Positions 50,265-61,700 of a stretch of DNA of 64,000 nucleotides are shown one piece after another. The notes beneath the pieces were generated by a model that did not search any database, had not been told where the DNA came from, and saw nothing but the letters and a program-made list of their open reading frames with translations. The position numbers and the translations under genes were made by a program. How positions within the stretch are numbered: position 1 is the stretch's first letter; every line of letters begins with the position of its first letter. The stretch comes from Pagrus major. Taxonomy: Eukaryota > Chordata > Actinopteri > Spariformes > Sparidae. The stretch spans positions 21,090,197 through 21,154,196 of the forward strand of contig NC_133230.1 in assembly GCF_040436345.1 (NCBI RefSeq), in the 5' to 3' direction.

Positions 50265-51712
50265 ATACACCCCACAGTTAACTCAATATTGATATGTAAT
50301 GAAAAGATGCCTCCTACATCAATGAAACATCCCTTCTGTGTTTGTGCACTGGAAGTTTCACGTTACCACATCACACTTGTGTAAGTTGCTTATTGAACCA
50401 TGAGGGGTTTCCAAACTAGTTGTGATGTCATAAAATCATTCTCATGCGTAGGCATCTTACAGAAGGAAGGAACTTCCTTTCCTTCTGAGATGTGTGTGAA
50501 AACGGCTCGTTATTGTCACACTCTGCACATACGTCATTCTGCACAGCGAAGGTCAAACGAGTGAAGGAATAATAATAAAAAACACATTTTTGAGTGAAGG
50601 GGGACTTTAAAAATATTAAATGAAATACACATCTTTGCATGGCAGACACTGAAACGACATTTCATGACAGAAAAAGCGCAGGTTAACTTTGTAACATTAA
50701 TAAAGGTTGCATCCAAATTAGCTTGGCCATTTTTTTCCCAGCAGACATTTTGACATGAGATGGCAGGAAAACCACAGGTGTAATTAATAATATGAATAAT
50801 TGCTGAATTTCTTTAAGCTTCACACATTTCATGGCTTGTCACTGTGTATCCTGGCTCACTGATGAGGCTTTCAGATGCACTTATTTGTGACTGAGCCATG
50901 GTCAATGATATTAATTACACCTGCGCTTTCCCTGCTATGACAAATGGAACAGAGCCATTGCTAATGGTTTTAGCTTCACCTAAGCGTTTCCTGTTCGGAC
51001 CGGTTTGTGAAAAAGGTCTGTAATGTCGTATGAAACAGGCAACAAACGTGCTGGTGATGTTCAGAGGAAAAATTCCATGTTGTTCCACTCGAGTTATTAT
51101 GAAAATGTCTCGTGTTGCATTGAAATACCACTTCTCAGTATGGCTGCTGTCTTCTTTAATGCTCTAAATCCTACCTTCATGATTGTTATAATGTTAGAGC
51201 TATATGTAACTGCCATGAATGTAACCTGGGTTTATTTTTATGGATGTAACATAACAGTGTGTCTACATTTCCTGTCACATTTCAACTTAAAAGTAATTCC
51301 AAACACAACAAATGAATTGACAGTGCTGGCATCCGTTTTTTGTTGCATTACCTGGAATCAAAAATGAAAGAAACTTTCACAGTGCCATTAAATAACCTAG
51401 TTTGTCTGTCAGCCAAAAAGACATTTTGCAGCCTCCTCAGAGCACGTCGAGTCTAGTTCCTCAAGCTGTAAATAGATATGCTGAAGGACTTGTTTGTGTC
51501 AAACAAAAAGGCCACTTCCAGTTTAGATGCAGGAAGCATTTTTCACAAACGCTTCCGAAGAAGTGATTGCGAAACAAATCAGCTTTCACGGTTGTGTGCG
51601 TTTCAAGTACGTTTTCACACTTCACATTGTGCGAGCGCTGATGCAACAGAGGCACATTAGACAGTGTTGTTAAGGTGGATCAGCACATGTAATGTAATAG
51701 CAGCGTCTGTAG

Positions 51713-52455
51713 ATGAGGAATCACCAACATCTTCGAGTGGTGAGTTGAGGTCTTTGATTTATGGTTCAAGCTTTAAAAAGTTTTATACAGTTATATACAT
51801 TTGTTCATTTAAATACCTGTTTGTCTCTTTTCGTACATGTGTGTATTACATGTTTGTTTAAAAGTGTAGGAGAAAAAAAACAGTCCATTAATCATAGTTA
51901 CAGTTAAACAAATAAAACTGTAACTCCAGCTGAATGTGTTTTTTTTATGGCATCTTTCTGCTGCATAACTCACTCTAGCAGCAACACACGACCTCACATC
52001 AGCGAGCAGCAGGATCAAGTGGACTCAAACACAGTCTAACATGCCCTTAAAAGGCATCTATCCTCCTGGCCTGAGCTGTTGCTCTCTTATGTCTGCCAGT
52101 AGAGATTGCAGCTCAGTCAAATGAGACTCGTCTTTAATTCATACAGTATGTCTTTATACTATTATACTGAGTATGTGTTATCCTTTGTTTAAGGGACTTT
52201 TAAAATCACTGCTATTATTGTTCTGACTTTTCTAATCTTCTGGTCTGGATCATCAGCTCCATCACTGGTAAATGAAGAAGACGGCAGCACGCTGTTGGAG
52301 CTCTTCAGGCTTGACAACACATCTCCTCCTGTGATGATCGCAGTCAGCAGATCCAGGTCTCTTTACCAGAGGCTGAACAATGATATCAAAGACAGGTTGG
52401 CTGTCTACTCCCTGAGTCTCCACACATCAGCCAACTCAACAGTAAACTTTCTCAG
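51713..52455 (+). CDS. Candidate alternative 5' coding exons of asb2
   Basis: Two exon-like blocks lie on the asb2 strand. The first, 51713-51739, is a 27-nt micro-exon (reads EESPTSSS) between CTGTAG and GTGAGT. The second, 52257-52455, has a pyrimidine-rich acceptor and a GTGAGG donor and stays open for 65 codons, including MIAVSRSRSLYQRLNNDIKD and ending STVNFLR. The first fits the second in phase, and the second ends in the same phase as asb2 exon 1, so it would splice in frame into asb2 exon 2 at 54457. An in-frame ATG lies at 52333. Mammalian ASB2 also has two promoters giving different N-termini, but I see no similarity to the mammalian beta form. It may instead be an unrelated or chance frame. 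Confidence 0.38.
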
Positions 52456-53979
52456 GTGAGGAAAGTGATGCTACTAAGGCACTTGTCAAAAATGTAGGCT
52501 GTCTAAGTTTTGATTGTTCTGAATGTTAAAAATGTGAAGCTTAGCTGAGTACCAGTGAGTATTTCTCCTGACAAACACAAACCCTTATGGTGGGCGTGTA
52601 CCTGAAAATAATAAATATACTATAAATAACATTGAATAAATTATAAAATCACTTCAAAAATCATTATAATCTTACAGCAACAAGCTGAATTATTGTTCTG
52701 CTGTATTCGAGTAGTTAATATACACTGAAGGTGAAATGTGACAAAATGATTGAATGAATGAAAACACCACTGCTCTAACACTTATTGCCTGCAGGTGGCC
52801 TGTCTGTTATTGTGCAGCAGTTATTATTTTCTACACCAGTCAGAGGCGACAGTGATATGACTATCTGCTGCGGCGATGAGTTTAATTTCCTGCAGATGCC
52901 ACAGATTTGCATGTGGTTTGTTAATTGCAAAGTCCTTCTCTCTTGTGGAGAAACTGCAGCCTGTTAAACTTGAATTAGCGTGTAAGTCACAAGACAGGAT
53001 GAGCTGCTTTATATTTAAATAAATGTTAGACACTTGAAGCTCATGAGCTCTTCCCAGAGGTCATGAAAATGAATAATTATGTCACTGTGCCCATGTGACT
53101 CTGCAGGCACTAGCAATATCACTTAGTTTGTCTTAAAGGGGAAGGAATCTTTTTTTTTACAGGATTTGTTGTTTTGCCAGATAAACTATGCTGCCAAATC
53201 ACAATAACCCTCAGTATTACTTAGTTTTGAACTGTTATAGGAGTTATATGGGGAAACAAATGTTCTTAGAGAGGAATATGGTGTGAACACAAACCACAGG
53301 TTATTGTCATACCTGTAGCTTACACTGAGGATACAAAGGTCATGTCATCGGTGTTGTTTCTGGGAATTTGGGGGTATTGAGAAGTTGTTTACATTCTGCA
53401 AATGCACAAAATGAATTACGTTTAAAATGCCAAAACAAAAAAATCAAATCTAAAAAGTTCTGCAAACTTTTTTGGTCAGTCAAATATTTCCAGGGGGTTG
53501 TGGGGCTGTTTGTGTTGGACTCATGGCCCCAGTATCACTAAAATCTTGGCTACAGCCCTGCTTACTGTACAGTCCATTTGATTTAAGGTTAAAGAATGAC
53601 TCAACTAGTTTATAATTTATCTTCTGTAGTGGTCATTGTTCCTTGTTTTGTGTTTTTTTCATTCTGAAGTTCCCCTTTAAGATTAGTGCTTGTTATTATC
53701 TGGTGGCTAAATGTAGAAACCAGCCAATGAAGTAAAGACCTCATGCAATGAACGACATCTCGGTGTAGACTGCATTATCTCCAGCGCCGTTCCCCTTATC
53801 TGTGGATGTCCGAGTCTCTTGACATATATGGATAAACCCGTCACCCTGCGGCCTGACAATACAGTCCCAAAATAATCTGAGAGCGCACAGCTGAGCCCCG
53901 CTCGGCGCTGCTCGCTGCTCCGCCGCTGCTGCGCGCTGAGAGGAAACAACGCCGTCAAATCTCTCACCAGCGATCAGTG
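52456..53979. other. Upstream flank of asb2
   Basis: Contains the MITE at 53133-53680. The 200 bp before the asb2 ATG are GC-richer and probably form its promoter and leader. No other gene is seen. Confidence 0.4.
53133..53680. mobile_element. TTAA-flanked MITE, about 550 bp
   Basis: The left tip TTAAAGGGGAAGGAATCT and the reversed right tip TTAAAGGGGAACTTCAGAAT share 11 leading bases. Both ends carry TTAA. No coding frame. It lies about 300 bp upstream of the asb2 start codon. The interior was not matched to a known family. Confidence 0.55.
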
Positions 53980-54149
53980 ATGACCAAATTCAGCTATTCT
54001 GAATACTTATCTCAGTTCCGTAATGCTGGAGGTAAATGTAATAATGTTGTGTCGCGACGGCGAGGAGACGGGAGGAGAGGAGACGGTGGGAGCGACGTAA
54101 CGCCAGAGCCGGAGTGAGTCTTTTGTTATGGGCTGTTTGACACAGAGGC

Positions 54150-54210
<61 letters not shown>

Positions 54211-57200
54211 TTGTGCGCAACTGAGATCCTCTGTGTCGCTTTAGAATAGGATGAATAATACACGTTTAATCTCAATAACACATCATCTTAGCTGTAATTG
54301 CATATTTAGATTAAATAAATGTACCTAAATATAAAGATTTAAGGTCCTTGTTTGGATTAACACTATCCCTTAAACAGTGCTTGTGTCTGTCTACAATAAC
54401 ACACATCACATTTAAGTGTAAATCAATACAAATGGGGTTTTTTTCTCCTTTAAAAGGGATGTTGACCCGGTGGTCTTCGCCATCAGGAGAGGGGACGTGA
54501 AGGCTGTTAATGATGTGGCATCATCCGCTGCTCACCGCCTGCTGAAGGAGAACAAAGATGGGTGGATACCTCTGCACGATGCTGCCTTCTGTGGACAGAC
54601 GGAGTGCTTGAGGACCCTTCTGAGGGGTATGACATTGAAAGCATCGTTTAGGTTTCCAGACAGTGTTAATAGGGAAAGGAGAACGTAGATCTGTTCAGAG
54701 CAGTGTTTTCAAAATGAGCTGGTTTGTGTGATATGTTTATTTTCTGCTCCAGCCCATCCAGGTTCAGTAGACAAACGTACCTTGCAGGAGCAGACGGCCC
54801 TGCTGCTTGCTGTCTCTTGTGAACACTCGTCATGTGTGCGATGCCTTCTGGAGGCAGGCGCGGATCCCGACATCAGCAGCAAGAACAAAGAGACCCCTTT
54901 ATACAAAGGTGCAGCTGTGAAATCAGTTGTATACAACAGAGCTATTTAGACAAATTGTATTGTGTATCAGCCAGGTGTTTCCCAGAATTTACTCTGTGTT
55001 GTATCTGTTTCTGTAGCCTGTGAGTTGGAGAGCGTGGACATGGTGAGCCTGATTCTGTCCTATGGTGCCACTGTGAACCAGCGGTGTGGTCAGGGTTGGA
55101 CGGCCCTCCATGAGGCTGTATCCAGGAACAACACAGACATCTGTGAGATGCTAATAAGAGCTGGGGCCTCAATTAATCCACCCAATACCTACAGCATCAC
55201 ACCACTCATTGTAGCAGCTCAGCAAGGACAGATGAGGGCACTGTGTTACCTTATTGGAAAAGGTACTTTTCTGCACCAAACACTTCTTTTCATATTTCTG
55301 ATCCCCATTTAAAGGTTATGAAGGACTAATGCTTTTCTGCAGGTGCAGATGTGAACATGCAGACGTGTGATGGTGTCACAGCGCTGCACGAGGCGAGTAA
55401 AAATGGCCACAAGGAAGTAGTAGCGGTGCTGTTGACCAAAAACGCTGATGCAAACAAACCCACAAACTCAGGACTGCTGCCGCTTCATGTAGCAGCCCAA
55501 TATGGACACCATGAGTAAGTGGGGATACTATTACTTATAAGTATTTTCAAAATAGAGAGTATTCAGATGCCAAATATGTGGTTGTAATGTGCAAAAGAGT
55601 GGTTGCTGCAAATTGAGCAGTGTTGTATGAGGTACTCAAAAGTCATACTTGGGTAAAAGTAAAGATATCTCATTAAAATTTTTACTTTGGTAAAATTGAA
55701 AGTCACCCATACAAGTAGTACTTGAGTAGAAGTCATAGAGTATCTGGTATGAAATGTACTTAAGTATCAAAAGTACACGTAAAAGTACATTAAACATATA
55801 TTTACATGTATGTATAAACTGTATACCTGGCGTTGACGTTATCGTCCTTGCCAATTATTAGATCTGATATTCAGCATTTTTCTGATTATCAGGATCAGTT
55901 TTTTTTTATCTGATTGCAGATAAAATACATCTAATGAAGATGCACTACTTTGGCTCTGATGCAGCATGCAATCTGCAAAGTAACTAGTAACTAAAGTTAT
56001 CAAATAAATGTAGTGAATTAAGTACATTTGCCTCCAAATGTAGTGGAGTGGAAATATAAAGTAGCAGAAAATTAAAACACTCAAGTAAAGTACAAGTACC
56101 TCTGAGTTAAGTACAGTACTTGAGTAAATATACTTGTATTTGTTACCTTTATGTATTTTGTGTTGTTGACATTCTCACTCTGTGTTCAGGCTTGTGTCCC
56201 TGCTCGTCCCAGTGACAAGTCGAGCCAGGCTCCGCAACAGTTGCATCAGCCCCCTCCACCTGGCAGCAGAGCACAACAGACACACTGTGGCAGCTGTGCT
56301 ACTGAAGACAGGTGCAGATGTAAACGCCACACTGGCCCACAGTCACTCAGTCCAGTATGCTGATCGACGCGCAACAGCCCTCTACTTTGCCATCGCCAAC
56401 GGCAGCACCGAGACAGCAGAGGTGTTACTAAACGCAGGCGCTAGTCTAAGCCTGGACCCAGTCAGTCCTCTCCTGATGGCGGTACGGCAAGGCTGTGTCA
56501 GCACTGTGTCCTTACTTTTGGAGAGAGGGGCCGATGCCAATGCCACAATCCCATCTCATGCTACAACATTCCCCGCTGTTGTTGCACTTTGCATGAATAA
56601 TCTGCCTCTACTCAAGTGCCTTTTGGACAATGGTTGCGATGCCCTGTCTTGTTTTACATGTACACACGGCAGTGCCCCTCATCCAACAGCAGCTGGGTCC
56701 CATATAAGAGGTGGCAGCAATGGATATGTTCTGCAGAATGAAAATATGCTTCATTTAACCTGCAGTGAGCCACCAGAAGGAGCAACACAGGTGTGAAAAA
56801 TAAGCAAAAACAGTGCCAGATTTCACAGCAACTGAGATTTGTATATTTTTTGTGAGCTTTTTTTTCTCCTATTTTCTTCTTCAGTTCTGTGAGTGGATCT
56901 CAACTTCAGTTATGCGTCAATGGGCCGGACCGATCATAGACCTGCTGCTGGAGCATGTTGCTAATGTTCAGTTGTGCAGCAAGCTCACTGAACTGCTGGA
57001 CAGCCAGGACGAATGGCTCACCGTTAAGAGGAAGTCACGTAAGCATCAGACAAAATCTTATCAGTCACTAGCATCCTAACATGCAAACATGTCACTTTCA
57101 CTTCCTCAAACATATTACACAAAAGTGTCTTTTCTCTTTTGTCCCCAGTGTCACCTCGTCCACTGCTGCACCTTTGCAGATTACGGATTCGGACCCAAAT

Positions 57201-57279
57201 GGGGGGAGACAGACTGAAATCTCTCACGTGCCTACCTCTGCCAGACAGACTGATCAGATACCTGAGCCTGGCTGACTGA
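53980..57279 (+). CDS. asb2: Ankyrin-repeat and SOCS-box protein ASB2
   Basis: Substrate receptor of a cullin-5 ubiquitin ligase; in mammals it targets filamins and other proteins in muscle and blood cells. Exons: 53980-54113, 54457-54626, 54753-54908, 55017-55262, 55343-55514, 56190-56790, 56885-57038, 57149-57279; all phases fit, giving 587 residues, equal to human ASB2 alpha. The start MTKFSYSEYLSQF aligns with human MTRFSYAEYFSLF. About twelve ankyrin repeats follow (for example DGWIPLHDAAFCGQTECLRT, GWTALHEAVSRNNTDICEML, SGLLPLHVAAQYGHHELV, SCISPLHLAAEHNRH, SPLLMAVRQGCVSTVSLLL). The SOCS box at the end has the elongin-BC part PLLHLCRLRIR and the Cul5 part LPLPDRLIRYL. Linkage to ddx24, otub2 and fam181a supports asb2 over asb14 or asb15. 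Exon 1 holds an inner alternative donor at 54032 that would break the frame. It converges with fam181a. Confidence 0.93.
54152..54208. repeat. (GT)n microsatellite in asb2 intron 1
   Basis: About 28 uninterrupted GT units, starting about 40 bp after the exon 1 donor. Confidence 0.95.
55618..56142. mobile_element. Second copy of the 'cagtggtgg/aagtaaaagta' repeat, in asb2 intron 5
   Basis: Contains GGGTAAAAGTAAAGATATC, GTACTTAAGTATCAAAAGTA, AATGTAGTGGAGTGGAAATA, ACTCAAGTAAAGTACAAGTA and GTTAAGTACAGTACTTGAG in the same order as the copy at 49490-50264, without the SINE. Non-coding. It fills most of the 675-bp intron. Confidence 0.65.
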
Positions 57280-57965
57280 CTTTAAGATGAACGTCAAGCA
57301 ATATAGGCATCAGAGATGTGACTAAATTTATCATTCTGTGTTTCTTTTTTTAGTTGAATCTGTAAATGCAGTTCTCTATGTATAAAACATCTATTTATAA
57401 CATGAGTAATGTGACTATAAGTTTCTTTAATCTGTCTGTCAGATTGTTTTTTAGTTTTATAGAAAGTGATAAGGAAAAAGAAAAGATCTAGTGCCCAAAG
57501 GAGTTCTCAAGGGAATTTGAATCTTTTATTTGAAAATAAAAGGCATTGTTTCAAATGTGCCTATCAAACATTACTCTGACAAAGAAAAAGCAATCTATGT
57601 CCCACATTCTATTCTCATAGTTGAAAGAGGAAACTAAAACAGGATGCTTTCATTCATTTGCATGACTTTTGGTACTTGAAAAAGAAACATCACCATCTGT
57701 AGAAACCTAAAAGTAGAAACCTTTTAACTTACTGTCAGTTTTCAGATACTCAGAGGCACCAGACTGCCATGAAAGTGAACAAGAGGAAGCTATTCTGCAA
57801 GTGCAACTTAGTCCTTTAGATTTAAACAATAAAAATAGATGAAGCATTCCAATAAGTGCTCGAGGAAGTGTCTCATGTACAAATGTTGAAAGAGTTCAAA
57901 GAGAAGAATAATTAGGCTAGTCCTATTTACACATTCTGTGTGTGATGGGTCCATTAGTAGAGTAA
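57280..57965. other. Shared 3' space of asb2 and fam181a
   Basis: Both genes end here on opposite strands. No frame of interest. It contains the paired poly(A) signals at 57525-57540. Confidence 0.6.
57525..57540. terminator. Back-to-back poly(A) signals for asb2 and fam181a
   Basis: TTTATTTGAAAATAAA contains AATAAA on the plus strand (57535-57540, 256 bp past the asb2 stop) and AATAAA on the minus strand (57525-57530, about 435 bp past the fam181a stop). The two transcripts would therefore end across each other by a few tens of bases. Confidence 0.6.
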
Positions 57966-58745
57966 TTAAATGAATCCAAACACACTGAAGATGGGGGACT
58001 GGACGGTGGGTTTGGTCGGTATGGGTTTGACCACAACGTGCGTGTGAATTTTCTGTCCATAAGGATGCTCAGGTCTCTCCATCTCAGCCCCTGCTGTTTT
58101 ACTCCACAGTCCCAAGGGCGGATGGGGGACAACAATGTGACTGTGGAGGACTTGGTGTCCGTGGTACTGGAAGGGGCAGCAGCCGCACACACTCACACAG
58201 TGGTGAGAGGTCAGGTCCAGTTTCAGAGTGTCTTTCTCCGCAGAGCTGCGTCGACTGGACGCAGACAGTGTCGCCTTTGCGTCATCATCATAACTCCTTT
58301 TCCTCTTCTCGTTTTCGCTGCCCTCAGATGCGCCTGCAGGGTTCTTCCTCAGTCCTAAATGTGGGCGCTCCCTCTTAGTTTGGGTCAGCTTGGGTTCCTC
58401 CCAAAAGGAGGCTGGTAGTTGGCGTTTCCTCATAGGCACCTGCTCCACAGCGCTGCCCACATTCTCCACACCTTGAGCATCCGAGCTGGCCTTCTCTGCG
58501 ACCTTCGCACTCTGGTGAACAGTCCCCGCCGGTTTGGCGCACCCGTGCTCTGCAGACCTGTGCGTGTGGCACCTTGGGACTCGGGAGTATTTCTGAGAGA
58601 AACGCTTGAGTTGTTTCTGCAGATATTTCCTGTGATCCACGGAGCGTCTGCACGGAGCTGACTTGTCCAAGGCCGCCTTGATGTCGCTGGATGCCAAATT
58701 CACAAAATTCAGCAACGTCTTGACCTCACTGTCTGCGTTTGCCAT
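57966..58745 (-). CDS. fam181a: FAM181A, TEAD-interacting protein
   Basis: A single coding exon of 259 residues. FAM181A is a developmental nuclear protein reported to bind TEAD transcription factors through an omega-loop-like segment. The N-terminal block LLNFVNLASSDIKAALDKSA, CRRSVDHRKYLQKQLKRFSQ (residues 11-55) is almost identical to human. The second block VPMRKRQLPASFWEEP (103-118) is the conserved loop region. CCPFQYHG (about 187-194) and the C-terminal VVVKPIPTKP and IFSVFGFI close the match. The middle is less conserved and polar, as in other family members. The start at 58745 is fixed by MANADSEVKTLLNF. A non-coding first exon seems to lie upstream at about 58930-59000 (donor after TCCAGCAGTG). 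FAM181A next to ASB2 is the human 14q32 order. Confidence 0.95.
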   Translation of the reverse strand: MANADSEVKTLLNFVNLASSDIKAALDKSAPCRRSVDHRKYLQKQLKRFSQKYSRVPRCHTHRSAEHGCAKPAGTVHQSAKVAEKASSDAQGVENVGSAVEQVPMRKRQLPASFWEEPKLTQTKRERPHLGLRKNPAGASEGSENEKRKRSYDDDAKATLSASSRRSSAEKDTLKLDLTSHHCVSVCGCCPFQYHGHQVLHSHIVVPHPPLGLWSKTAGAEMERPEHPYGQKIHTHVVVKPIPTKPTVQSPIFSVFGFI

Positions 58746-61700
58746 TTTGTTGCAATGCTTTTGAACAAATCAGTCCATGTTAGAACTTGTAGTCCACCAC
58801 CAAGTCCTGAGAGGGAACCAGAAAAACAAATTCAAGCGCTGCGTAATTACGCATTTCTCCCTGTTTTACGAACTTCGCAAGCAAGCCTAACTTGAATGTG
58901 ATAATGTGCAATAACCCTTTACTCACCACTGCTGGATGAGTCCAGAGTCTCTCTGAAACACCGAGCACAGACACTTCTCTCCAGGCTGCAGTAGGGAGCA
59001 CTTCAACAAGCTGAATGAATATAAACTCCTTGTAGTTATGGTGCTTTCCTTGAACCAATCAGCGACCCCAGGCCCCTCACAATGCACCCCAATCAGCCTC
59101 CAAGCGCCCTGGTATCGGATTCTTCACCATTGCAAATTGTAGTCATGGAGATCTGGAAAAAGCCGCTGAGGGGATGCGATATTTTTCCTACACGGTGATT
59201 TCTGCGCCAAACATCTCCCAAAATCATGAGTGCGCGTGAAGCAACACGAGTGGAATTTCTATTCTAACTTTTATTCTGCTGCTAATGTTGAGTTTGTAAC
59301 ACAGATACCCCTCATACCCTCCCCAAGAGTGATGTCAGCTGTAGGATTTGGGGAGGAGGGTGGGGGGGATCTAAAGAGTGCATAACCATGGAAAGGGGCT
59401 TGAACGCTCAAGAATCTTGTCTTTCTGTTTGCCCCCTCAATCGAGCGACACAAAGGCTGAATTACTCATTCAAACCTCGCGGGACAAAGGGAAAGGAGCT
59501 GGATAGCACTCCTGCATTTGTAGTCAAACATTTAGAGACTTAAATCGAGTCGTCATGAAGGAGAAAGAGTCGGACAAAGCCCATAGAATTGCCATCAGCA
59601 AACATTTTCCTGTGTCATATTATGGGGTCTCCATGGCTCCCTCTGGCCCATGGACAATAGCACAAGTTTGCACACTCGAATACTGTCACCCTGCCAACGG
59701 CAACAAGGGCCCAAAACAGGACAATCCCCAGAGAAAGCATGGGCTCCGCGGGGAAGGTTGCAATGGAGGAGGAAAAGGGGACTTGTGAAATGCTAATTGA
59801 GCTTCATCCCCTTATTGAAGTGGAAAAAGAGTACCTATCGTTCCATTGAGCCGCAGCAGCAGTGGAGTGAGATGTGAGGAAACTGTTTGCCTGGTAAGTA
59901 ACACCTCATGCCTGTGAACTGCACTGCCCTTAAAGCATCCCGAACCAATCTAGCATCAGGACAGGGAATCTTATAAAAAAGAAAAGAAAAGAAAAAGGAA
60001 AGGAAAAAATCTGCAGAGGCTACAGGCCATTTGTTCAGAGGGAGCTGCAGCAGGCTAGATGATTGATTGCCTCATTCACTCAGTTTGGGGTTGTCTGAGG
60101 AGAGCCCTGCAGGTCTATATGTGCTCGGGCTGGTCTATCTTTTTAGGCGGTGCATCCCTCTTGTTCTGAAGAGGCAATGGGACCCTATTGTCCTCCTCTC
60201 TTCTTCTTCCCTTCACCTCTCTGTTCTGCTGAAAAGGCCAATTAACAATGGGGCTCCCCTCCCCTGGCCTGTCACCCCACTCCTGTGCTTTTGAAGTGAG
60301 GGAGAATGAGAAAGAGACTGCGGAAGCATAGTGGCATCCATAAATCCAATCCAATGTGTCGCTGTCCTTGTGCCAAGACAGGTGGACGGGATGTGTGTTG
60401 ATCATTTCAGATATTTGGAGGGTTATTCTATATATACCTAAGCAGTTTTAGAGGGTCATGGTACCAGCCTGCACACAACATCAATCCATGGAACACAGAC
60501 AGACATACCAACATACAAGTAACTGCTGCATGTGTGCACCTCTCGTTATCCAACACACTCTCATTAAAAACAAATGAGGAATGGATGTTTTCAGCTCCAT
60601 AGTAAGAGCCACAAGGAGCATTCATTTATGGACAATCATGGTTAAGTAGGCCTAATACTTATATAACATGAGCAATAATTTATAGGTAAGGCTATAAGTT
60701 AAGAACTCTAATATAAGTACAATAAATGCAATAAATGCAACTCTACACGATACTGCACTTCACTCATATTCCTTTTCTGTTTTGTTATACAGACAAAAAT
60801 GCTTAATTTATCCATTCGCACTTGATTTGTTAATATATTTATATGGAGCACCTTAATGTCATGTGTTGCCGGACCTTCCCACTAGATGGCAATCTACCTC
60901 CACTACCATACAGCCAAGCTGGACTGTTACAATACAGGAGAAATACACAGATACTAAAGGTAGATGCAGTTGAGTTCATTTTCTCAGAACATTAATTTTC
61001 TTTGAATGACAGCGGGTTTTAAAACCTCTCGTTGTCTGATGTAATGTATTTGGGCTCTGTTTGTTTGCAGGGGTGCTGATTAAGTATCTTGGCAAGAATA
61101 ATAACAGTGAAAGACCACAGTAATCTTATTAAGAGGTTTCCTTATCTGACTTTAAAAGGGATGTGATGTATGTTTGTGGCAGATTGAGGCAGCAGGAAGG
61201 AACCAGGAGGATGTAGTGCTTTTCTCTTGTCAGATAATCGATAGTGGGACAGACTGTAGGAGAGGATGGATGAGCTGAGCTGCTGGGCACACTATATGCC
61301 AAACCCAGGCTTGTTGTGCACTTCAGAAAACTCTGAAAAATCTCTGCATTGTGCGCGCAGATGCAGTTTAACAGCAGCTGTGGATTTTCCACTCTAAAAG
61401 TCATCCACGGCTCTTGTGCATGAGCTCACCCCATTACTGTGTGTGAAGAGCTTTTTGATAGGCAAGAGACGTGATAAACGCTCAGCCTGCAACAAAAGGC
61501 TGTAGATGCTGAATCCATTGATCTTAATCCAAAGTTGCTTGAATAGTTGGCTTTGATGCTGTTTGTGTTATTTGGAATGAGCAGCCTGTGACACGATTGG
61601 CTGTCACTTCAGTTATTTAAACCACAAGCGATGCTTTGAGAGGAACAGAAGTCATTTGGGTATGGCAGATATGATTGTGGATTTATGAAACATGAATAAG

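Larger units (their letters stand above)
48590..51712. other. Intergenic stretch rich in repeats
   Basis: Starts with the divergent promoter side of the coiled-coil gene (an AT run at 48598-48618). At 48955-49110 and 49285-49425 lie A-rich strings built from ACTAAAACTAAAACTGAAA-like units, a common fish low-complexity repeat. The repeat plus SINE block at 49490-50264 is described separately. From 50265 to 51712 nothing is recognised. Confidence 0.45.

Noticed and set aside
53980-57279. asb14 or asb15 as the identity of the ankyrin gene
   Set aside because: The N-terminus, the RTLQEQTA and LVPVTSRARLR blocks, the 587-residue length and the neighbours fit ASB2.
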